From positions 1-16,879 of the forward strand of contig DASRHK010000098.1 in NCBI GenBank assembly GCA_035650495.1: 16,879 nucleotides of DNA. The letters are read 5' to 3'. Within the stretch, counting starts at the first letter, position 1, and each line of letters starts with the position of its first letter. Made by a program: the position numbers and the translations under genes. Below the pieces are notes generated by a model, which searched no databases, was not told where the DNA came from, and saw only the letters and a program-made list of their open reading frames with translations. The DNA is from DASRHK01 sp035650495 (lineage in GTDB: Bacteria; Pseudomonadota; Gammaproteobacteria; Nevskiales; Nevskiaceae). This document shows, one piece after another, positions 1 through 5,991 of the stretch.

Positions 1-165
1 GGCGGCACCGCAATCGGCGAGATCGCCGTGTGGGGACGCAATCTCACGGACGACGCGACCGCGAACAACTTCATCGATTTCGGCCCGGGCGCGTTCATGA
101 ATCTCACCGTCGCGAATTTCGTGGAGCCGCGCGCGTTCGGAGGATCAGTCGCGATCCGCTGGTGA
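1..165 (+). CDS. TonB-dependent receptor, C-terminal end (partial)
   Basis: This is an open frame from the first base to a TGA at 163-165, giving the last 54 residues of a protein whose start lies outside the window. It contains WGRNLTDD followed about 25 residues later by EPRAFGGSVAIRW. That is the usual ending of TonB-dependent outer-membrane receptors: a 'GRNLTD' strand, a loop, then a final PRxxG strand closing the barrel with an aromatic last residue. Such receptors import iron complexes, vitamins, sugars or other substrates using TonB energy. The substrate cannot be told from this fragment. It points the same way as the complete receptor further on, which ends similarly (MRNVLGKDY ... 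DPRTFGATLRMEFR), so the two may be paralogues. Its last 21 bases overlap the 3' end of the minus-strand gene that follows. Confidence 0.8.
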   Translation, partial: GGTAIGEIAVWGRNLTDDATANNFIDFGPGAFMNLTVANFVEPRAFGGSVAIRW

Positions 166-600
166 TTCGCTTGCCTGCGAGATGGTGAACTTGCCGAAGT
201 CCACGCCGACGTCGACGCCGCGACCCTTGCCGGTCAGCGAGAGCGACACTTCGCCTTTGGTCATCCCGGTGGCGGCCGACGAATTGCCGGCGCCCGCGTG
301 CGCGCCGCCGGAAACGTAGTCGCCGAGCACGTCGCGGATGTCGCGCACGCCGGTGATCTCGCCGTAGCCGTCGTCGATGGTCGACTTGCCGAACGTGAAG
401 CCGCCGCCTTCGGACCTGAGCTCGACTTTCATCGTCTGCCCATTCGGGCACGTCACGGTGCCTTCGCCGCTCGACGTCTTGTAGAACACCGCCCAACTGG
501 ATAGCGTGTAGCTCATCGTGCACTTCATGCCTGACGCCGAAGCGGGCGAAGCTGCGAGCGCGGCAAGGATCGCCGCGATGGGGATTGAAAACCGTTTCAT
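145..600 (-). CDS. Small exported protein of unknown function
   Basis: This 151-residue protein has a clear Sec signal peptide: MKRF, a hydrophobic stretch, and a likely cleavage after ASA at residue 22. The longer upstream reading frame is not used. The ATG at 600-598 is preceded by a consensus AGGAGGT (plus-strand 617-611) ten bases away and starts exactly at the signal peptide. The mature part has two cysteines (27 and 51), probably a disulfide in the periplasm. It also has glycine-rich beta-type segments (GGGFTFGKSTIDDGYGEI, then KGEVSLSLTGKGRGVDVGVDFG), suggesting a small beta-barrel or beta-sandwich. I do not recognise the family. The gene overlaps the upstream receptor tail by 21 bases (convergent) and the next receptor's start region (divergent), so any promoter for that receptor must lie inside this gene. 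The signal peptide and ribosome site make it convincing as a real gene. Confidence 0.8.
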   Translation of the reverse strand: MKRFSIPIAAILAALAASPASASGMKCTMSYTLSSWAVFYKTSSGEGTVTCPNGQTMKVELRSEGGGFTFGKSTIDDGYGEITGVRDIRDVLGDYVSGGAHAGAGNSSAATGMTKGEVSLSLTGKGRGVDVGVDFGKFTISQASESPADRD

Positions 601-3070
601 GGACGCATCGACCTCCTGGGGATTGGACCTTCGTCGTGTCGCCGTGTTCAGCGTGCTGGTCGCGGGCTTCGCGGCCGCGCGCGCCGACGAGACGCCGCCC
701 CCGGATGCCAACGGCGAGGCGGTGCTCGGCGAGGTCGTGGTCACCGCGCGCAAGAAGCAGGAGCGCGCGCAGGACGTGCCGATCGCGCTCTCGGTGCTCG
801 ACGGGAAATCGCTCGCCGAAGCGAATCTCACGCTGCCGACCGACATCCAGGAGCGCGCGCCCGGTCTCGTCGTCTCGGTGCCGAATGCGCGGCTCACGAG
901 CTACACGATCCGCGGACTTGGTTCTTCATCGGCGAACGACGGCATCGAGTCGAGCGTCGGGCTGTTCCTCGACGGCGTGTATCTCGGCCGCCAGGGCTTG
1001 TCGATCTTCGACCTCATCGATCTCGATCGCGTGGAGATCCTGCGCGGACCGCAAGGCACGCTGTTCGGCAAGAACACCACGGCCGGCGCGATCAGCATCG
1101 TCACCAAGGCGCCGTCGTTCGATCGCGAGTCGCGCGTCGAAGGCACGCTCGGCAGCCTCGACGCGCGCCAGGTGCGCGGGAGCATCAACGGCCCGATCCT
1201 GAACGGCGTGCTCGCGGGCCGCCTGACCGGTTACTGGACGCAGCGCGACGGTACGATCCACGACGTCTACAACGACAAGCTGCTCAACGACCGTCGCAAG
1301 CGCGGCCTGCGCGGACAGCTGCTGTGGGCGCCGGCGCTGCATCTCACCGGCCGCTTCATCGCCGAGTACGGTTTCTCCGACGAGGAGTGCTGCGCGTTCC
1401 CGCTGCGCGCGCCGGTGAGCAACAACGTCGTGCAGCGCGACGCCTACATGGAATACACGCGCATCGGCACCGACGCCGCCGATCGCGTAACCGATTCCGA
1501 CGCGCCGACGCGCAGCGACATGCGGCAGAAAGCGGTGTCGGCGGAGTTCAACTGGGACTTCGCCGACAACAAGAAGCTCACCAGCGTCACCGCGTGGCGC
1601 GACTGGCATTTCGTTCCGCTCAACGACGACGGCACTTCACTCAAGCTCGCATCGACGAGCACGCTGAATCAGCATCAGCAGATCAGCCAGGAGCTGCGCG
1701 TCAGCGTGGATTACGGCTTCGTCGACGGTGTCGCCGGCGTCTACTTGTTGCATCAGCAGCTCGACGGGCTCGAGCGCGTCATCCTCGGCGAGGACATCAC
1801 CGGCTGGGTGTTCGGCGGCGAGATCCGCAAGCGCGCATTGCCGAACGCGACCGAATCGAGCACAGGCTTGCTCCTCTACACGCTGATCCCGAAGCGCGCG
1901 CTCGACGGGCTCACCGTCGACACCGCGTACTTCCAGCGCACCGAAAGCGCCGCGGCGTTCGCGTCGGCGAACTGGCACCTGTCGCCGCGCATCGATCTCA
2001 CGACCGGCTTGCGCTACACCTACGAATGGAAGGCTGCACACGTGCATCGCACGCGCTACGGCGGTGATCCGAGCGCGAGTCCGTTGTCCACGGCCGATCC
2101 CGTGCTGCCCGTGCTCGACGCGTTGTTTCCGCAGTTCAAGCCGGTGGTCTGCGGCACCGACGTCGTCTGCACGGACTTCCAGAGCGTGGGCTTCAACGGG
2201 ATCATCGACGACGTCGCCGGCGGCGAGTACGCGCGTGAGAACCGTTTCCGCGAAGGCAATTACTCCGGTCAGCTCGCGCTCTCGTACAAGCTCTCGCGCG
2301 ACGCGCTCGCTTACGCCTCGATCGCGCGCGGCTACAAAGGCGGCGGCATCAATCTCGGCTTCGTCGGCGAGTCGATCCAGCCGACCTTCCGGCCGGAGCA
2401 GGCGACGTCGTACGAGATCGGCGCGAAGGCGCGGCTGTTCCGCGCGCTCGCGCTGTCGACCGCGATCTACCAGACCGACGTCAAGGACTACCAGGCGCTG
2501 ACCTTCGACAACGAGAACACGCTGCTGCCGAATCCGCGGCAGATCAATCTGCTCAACGTCGGTCGCGTGCGCCTGCGCGGCGTCGAGCTCGAGGGCTATG
2601 GCTACGCGGCGTCGTGGCTGATGCTGCGTGGCGGCGCTGCGTTCTCTCGCGCAGTGACGACCGAATTCCCGGACGCGCCGAACGAGGACACGCGCGCCAA
2701 CGACAAGAATCTCTCCGGCGAGACGCTCTACAACGCGCCGAAGTGGACGGCGACCGCCGGCGCAGAGCTCAGCAACTATCTCGATAACGGCACGCAGCCG
2801 TTCGCCGGCATCGACTATTCGTATCGCTCCGGCTACTGGGGCACCGTCGAGCACGGCCGCGCGAGCTACATCGACGGCTACGACCTGTGGAACCTGCGCG
2901 TGGGCCTGCGCTCGGCGGATCGGCTGTGGGATCTTTCGTTCTGGATGCGCAACGTGCTCGGCAAGGACTACATCGCGTTCATCTATCCGCTCTACGGCGT
3001 CGGCGACTACGGCGCCGCAGCCGCCGATCCGCGCACGTTCGGTGCGACGCTGCGGATGGAATTCCGATGA
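578..3070 (+). CDS. TonB-dependent outer-membrane receptor
   Basis: This is a complete TonB-dependent receptor of about 830 residues, normal for the family. A signal peptide (RRVAVFSVLVAGFAAARA) ends near residue 36. The plug begins with EVVVTARKKQERAQDVPIAL at about 52-71 and has the conserved RGPQGTLFGKNTTAGAI at about 156-172. The rest is barrel strands, ending DPRTFGATLRMEFR. It would sit in the outer membrane and take up a scarce or large substrate driven by TonB-ExbBD. Two starts are possible: ATG 578, with AAGGA at 565-569 and an 8-base spacer, and ATG 599, with no good ribosome site. I chose 578. The start region lies over the start of the minus-strand exported-protein gene. The stop overlaps the next ATG by four bases (ATGA), so translation is probably coupled to the phosphatase gene. 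No iron or phosphate box was seen. The substrate is unknown. Confidence 0.9.
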   Translation: MGIENRFMDASTSWGLDLRRVAVFSVLVAGFAAARADETPPPDANGEAVLGEVVVTARKKQERAQDVPIALSVLDGKSLAEANLTLPTDIQERAPGLVVSVPNARLTSYTIRGLGSSSANDGIESSVGLFLDGVYLGRQGLSIFDLIDLDRVEILRGPQGTLFGKNTTAGAISIVTKAPSFDRESRVEGTLGSLDARQVRGSINGPILNGVLAGRLTGYWTQRDGTIHDVYNDKLLNDRRKRGLRGQLLWAPALHLTGRFIAEYGFSDEECCAFPLRAPVSNNVVQRDAYMEYTRIGTDAADRVTDSDAPTRSDMRQKAVSAEFNWDFADNKKLTSVTAWRDWHFVPLNDDGTSLKLASTSTLNQHQQISQELRVSVDYGFVDGVAGVYLLHQQLDGLERVILGEDITGWVFGGEIRKRALPNATESSTGLLLYTLIPKRALDGLTVDTAYFQRTESAAAFASANWHLSPRIDLTTGLRYTYEWKAAHVHRTRYGGDPSASPLSTADPVLPVLDALFPQFKPVVCGTDVVCTDFQSVGFNGIIDDVAGGEYARENRFREGNYSGQLALSYKLSRDALAYASIARGYKGGGINLGFVGESIQPTFRPEQATSYEIGAKARLFRALALSTAIYQTDVKDYQALTFDNENTLLPNPRQINLLNVGRVRLRGVELEGYGYAASWLMLRGGAAFSRAVTTEFPDAPNEDTRANDKNLSGETLYNAPKWTATAGAELSNYLDNGTQPFAGIDYSYRSGYWGTVEHGRASYIDGYDLWNLRVGLRSADRLWDLSFWMRNVLGKDYIAFIYPLYGVGDYGAAAADPRTFGATLRMEFR
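611..617 (-). promoter_or_regulatory. Consensus Shine-Dalgarno of the small exported protein
   Basis: Read on the minus strand the bases are AGGAGGT, ten bases before the ATG at 600-598. The site fixes the start of the small exported protein and rules out the longer upstream frame. It lies inside the signal-peptide codons of the oppositely oriented receptor gene. Confidence 0.8.
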
Positions 3071-5097
3071 AGGGCATCTCGCGCCGGCAGATGCTACGGC
3101 TGCTGGGGTCGGCCGGCGGAGCTGCGCTGCTGCCGGCATGCGCCTCGTCGTCGACCGAGCAGGGGACCTCGAGCGAGTGGCCGATCCGCGCGGAGTTCTC
3201 CCAGCAACCGGACGCCGATGGCTGGGGCGCGCGCTGGACGAGCATCGGCGTCGCGAATCTGCGCGTCGAGGGCGGCGTCGCCGTGCTCGAAGCGGGCTCC
3301 GACATCTTCCCCAACGATCCGCGGCCGCTCGCGTTTGCGATCGACAGCCGCGTCGTCGACGGCACGGTGCGCGCGACGATCGCGGAAGCGGGCCGCGAAG
3401 TCGGCGTCGTGCTGCGAAGGACCGCGCCCGATGCTTATTACGCAGCCGCGTTTGATCGCGACACGCACACGCTGCAGATCCTGCGCAGAAGCGGCACGGA
3501 TCTCGTGACGCTCGCGTCGATCCGGTCGCCCTCGATCCTGCCGGCGACGCTCGAGCTCGAGACTGCCGGCAAAAATCCGACAGCACTGCGAGCGCGCCTC
3601 GTTGGTGCTGACGGGATTCCGTACGAGTTGAACGCAATGGATGGCGCGGCCGAATTGCAGTCGGCTGGCGAGGGCGGCGTGTTCAGCCATGCAGACACGC
3701 TGTTGCCAAGCAGCAGTCCCGTGTTGCCGGCGCTCGGAAATCTGCATCTGCTGCCGTACGGCGTGCAGCAGGGCGAGGCATTCATCCAGACGCCGGTCGG
3801 GCAGCAATTCATCGAGACCATCCGGCGTCGATCGACGGTGAAGTTCTCGCGCATCGAGATCGAGTCGGACGAAGTCCCGCTGCAGAGCGTCGCGTCGGTG
3901 ATTGCCGCGACGACCGGCGCGCCCGTGGATGGCGGCGCCATGGTGCATGTCGCGAGCGATCTCGATGCGGACGTGTCGATCGAGTATGCGAACAGCGCGG
4001 ACTTCGCCGCGTCGACGATCCTCGATGCTGGAAGGACCGACGATTTCGGTGGTGTCGCCCAGCAGCTCGATGGACTCGCGCCGGGGACACCCGTGTTCTG
4101 GCGAGCGCGACTGGGCCGCAACGCCGAGGAGCGCATCAGCCCGACGCGGATGTTCCGCGTGCTCCCATCGCCGGGCAGCCACGAGGAAGTGAGCTTCGTC
4201 TACGGTGCGTGCGCGAGTCAGTTCAATGGCATCTTCGATCAGATCGCCGCGCGCGATTTCGACTTCTTCGTGTGGCAGGGCGACCTCAACTATCCCGACA
4301 CGCACGGGCCGTTCGCGCAGTCGTTCGCCGGATACGCCGGCATCTGGCGCTGCTTCCTCACCAATCCGCGCATTGCACCGATCCTCGCCTCGCGTTTCTT
4401 CGTTGCCGGGCGCGACGATCACGACTATGGCTTTCAGGATTCCAACGCGGCGCATCTCGCGCCGTGGGGCATCGCGCCCTGGGAGTCGCTGATGAATCCG
4501 CGCACCTACCAGCGGATCAGCGCCGGTCCGCTCGACGTGTTCCTGCTCGATCAACGCAAGTGGAAGGATGATCCGTCGCTGCCGGACACGGTCGACAAGA
4601 CGCTGATCGGTTTGCAGCAGCGCGACTGGCTGTTGCAAGGCCTCGCGTCATCGAGCGCGCCGTTCAAGGTGATTTGCTCGCCGTGTTCCGTGTCTCCGAG
4701 TGGCCACCCGAACCACAGCGATGGGAACTGGGGCGCGCACTTCGAAGCGGAGCGCGAGCTGCTGCTCGCGCACATCCGCGATCACGTGTCAGGCCAGACG
4801 ATCTTCCTGACCGGCGACACGCACTTCACGATGCTGCTCGACCTCGACGGGCTCATCGAGCAGCGCGCGTGTCCGCTCGACATCCCGCTGCCGAACGATC
4901 AGAGCATCACCAACCCGGATCTCGAGCTCAACTTCGGCGCCACGCCCGGCGTGCAGTACTGGTCGCGGCGCGGACACTTCTCGCTGGTGCGCGCGTCGGT
5001 GGTGGAGGGCGTGCCGGTGATGACGCTGGAGCTCGTGCGCGAGGACGGCGTGACCGTCAGCAGTCGCCGATTCACCGCAGTAAGCTCATCGCCATGA
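3067..5097 (+). CDS. PhoD-like metallophosphatase, Tat-exported lipoprotein
   Basis: This 676-residue protein carries the PhoD family signature in order. GACASQ has the metal-ligand cysteine at 382, GDLNY has D406, DDHDYG spans 450-455, LLDQR has D495 and R497, and GDTHF has D584 and H586. PhoD enzymes are secreted phosphodiesterases/phosphomonoesterases using iron and calcium. The start has a twin-arginine motif (SRRQML, R6-R7) and a lipobox LPAC at 22-25, so it is likely exported folded by Tat and lipid-anchored at C25. An FN3-like PhoD N-terminal domain lies at about 280-378. Before it, roughly 35-275 is an extra beta-rich region that looks like a lectin/jelly-roll fold, which classic PhoD lacks. 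The gene overlaps the receptor upstream and the hydroxylase downstream by four bases each. That suggests the receptor imports something this enzyme releases, or that both handle one phosphorylated substrate (inference). Confidence 0.88.
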   Translation: MKGISRRQMLRLLGSAGGAALLPACASSSTEQGTSSEWPIRAEFSQQPDADGWGARWTSIGVANLRVEGGVAVLEAGSDIFPNDPRPLAFAIDSRVVDGTVRATIAEAGREVGVVLRRTAPDAYYAAAFDRDTHTLQILRRSGTDLVTLASIRSPSILPATLELETAGKNPTALRARLVGADGIPYELNAMDGAAELQSAGEGGVFSHADTLLPSSSPVLPALGNLHLLPYGVQQGEAFIQTPVGQQFIETIRRRSTVKFSRIEIESDEVPLQSVASVIAATTGAPVDGGAMVHVASDLDADVSIEYANSADFAASTILDAGRTDDFGGVAQQLDGLAPGTPVFWRARLGRNAEERISPTRMFRVLPSPGSHEEVSFVYGACASQFNGIFDQIAARDFDFFVWQGDLNYPDTHGPFAQSFAGYAGIWRCFLTNPRIAPILASRFFVAGRDDHDYGFQDSNAAHLAPWGIAPWESLMNPRTYQRISAGPLDVFLLDQRKWKDDPSLPDTVDKTLIGLQQRDWLLQGLASSSAPFKVICSPCSVSPSGHPNHSDGNWGAHFEAERELLLAHIRDHVSGQTIFLTGDTHFTMLLDLDGLIEQRACPLDIPLPNDQSITNPDLELNFGATPGVQYWSRRGHFSLVRASVVEGVPVMTLELVREDGVTVSSRRFTAVSSSP

Positions 5098-5915
5098 ACG
5101 ACACGCTGGTGCGGGTGCTGATGGTTGCGGGGATGCTGACCGCATTCATCGTCGTGGAATTCGCGATCGGGCGATTCCCGATCCGCGGCGTCTCCTCGCG
5201 CAACAACTGGCTCGACGTCGCCGCATTCGCGCAGGCGACGTTCCTCGCCGGACCGCTGATCGCCTACGGCACCGCGTTGATCGAGACCGTCCTGTTCCCG
5301 GGCCATGCGGGCGCGTGGTCGGCGGCGCCGTGGTGGCTGCAGCTCGTCGCGTTCCTCGTCTGCGAGGACATGGTGCAGTACTGGTATCACCGCGCGAGCC
5401 ACAAGTACGCATGGCTGTGGCCGGCGCACAAGTTCCACCACACCCCGGAGTACATGGGCGTGCGCATCATCTGGCGCAACAGCTTCCTCTACGACTTGCT
5501 GATGCCGAACATCTGGCTCGCGGGCGTGCTCGTGTATCTCGGCTTCGGCGAAGTGTTCTTCTGGTACAACCTGGTCAAGCTCTTCATCACCATGGGCGCG
5601 CACAGCACGACGCGCTGGGACGAAGTGCTCTATCGCCACCAGGCGCTGCATCCGATCGCGTGGATCGTCGAGCGCACCGTGTCGACGCCGGCGACGCACT
5701 TCGCGCACCACGCGCTCGACGAGAGCGACGGCATCGGCCACTACAACGGCAACTTCGGCAATCTGCTGTTCTTCTGGGACGTGCTGTTCGGCACCGCGCG
5801 CATCACGCGCAAGTATCCGCCGGCATTCGGCGTCGCGGTCGATCCGAAGGCCGGGCCCGATCCCTGGTACGTGCTGATCTTCTATCCGTTGTTCAGGCGT
5901 GACGGCGTCCGCTGA
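5094..5915 (+). CDS. Fatty-acid hydroxylase / sterol desaturase family membrane protein
   Basis: This 273-residue integral membrane protein has the histidine boxes of the non-haem di-iron fatty-acid hydroxylase superfamily: HRASH at 99-103, HKFHH at 112-116 and HFAHH at 202-206. The family ending GNFGNLLFFWDVLFGT is also present at about 219-234. Hydrophobic segments lie near 5-26, 45-68, 80-95 and 136-170. Family members use O2 and electrons to hydroxylate or desaturate lipids such as sterols, carotenoids, sphingolipids or alkylglycerols. The substrate here cannot be told. The ATG overlaps the phosphatase stop (ATGA) and has no convincing ribosome site of its own, so translation is probably coupled. 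It is the last gene of the receptor-phosphatase-hydroxylase operon. A lipid oxidase together with a secreted phosphatase and a receptor hints at lipid or phospholipid use, but this is inference. Confidence 0.9.
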   Translation: MNDTLVRVLMVAGMLTAFIVVEFAIGRFPIRGVSSRNNWLDVAAFAQATFLAGPLIAYGTALIETVLFPGHAGAWSAAPWWLQLVAFLVCEDMVQYWYHRASHKYAWLWPAHKFHHTPEYMGVRIIWRNSFLYDLLMPNIWLAGVLVYLGFGEVFFWYNLVKLFITMGAHSTTRWDEVLYRHQALHPIAWIVERTVSTPATHFAHHALDESDGIGHYNGNFGNLLFFWDVLFGTARITRKYPPAFGVAVDPKAGPDPWYVLIFYPLFRRDGVR

Positions 5916-5919
5916 AGCC

Positions 5920-5944
5920 GAGTCGCCACTTATTCGCGGCACTC
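5920..5944. repeat. Imperfect inverted repeat behind the hydroxylase gene
   Basis: The arms are gagt-c-gcc at 5920-5927 and ggc-actc at 5938-5944, with one bulged base and a 10-base loop. It starts 5 bases after the hydroxylase stop. No T-run follows, so it is at best a weak terminator. It could also be an operator for the regulator gene downstream. The gap 5916-5991 otherwise holds only a second, perfect inverted repeat. Confidence 0.3.
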
Positions 5945-5960
5945 GGGCACACTAGCTGAA

Positions 5961-5975
5961 GGCTCCCGGGGAGCC
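5961..5975. repeat. Perfect inverted repeat just before the regulator gene
   Basis: ggctccc and gggagcc flank a single g, a perfect 7+7 palindrome whose right end is 16 bases before the regulator ATG. As RNA it could fold into a 6-bp stem with a 3-base loop close to the ribosome site. As DNA it could be a repressor or autoregulation site. Nothing in the sequence decides between these. Confidence 0.4.
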
Positions 5976-5991
5976 GTGACGCGAGCAGGGA

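Noticed and set aside
298..504. Plus-strand 68-codon frame opposite the small exported protein
   Set aside because: No ribosome site or signal. The minus-strand gene with its AGGAGGT and signal peptide explains the region.
420..600. Looked for a Pho box or Fur box upstream of the receptor-phosphatase operon
   Set aside because: No repeated CTGTCAT-like or GATAATGAT-like sequence was found by eye.
1637..3637. Long minus-strand open frame (666 codons) opposite the receptor and phosphatase genes
   Set aside because: Arginine- and alanine-rich translation with no motifs, lying over two well-recognised plus-strand genes. A GC-rich shadow frame.
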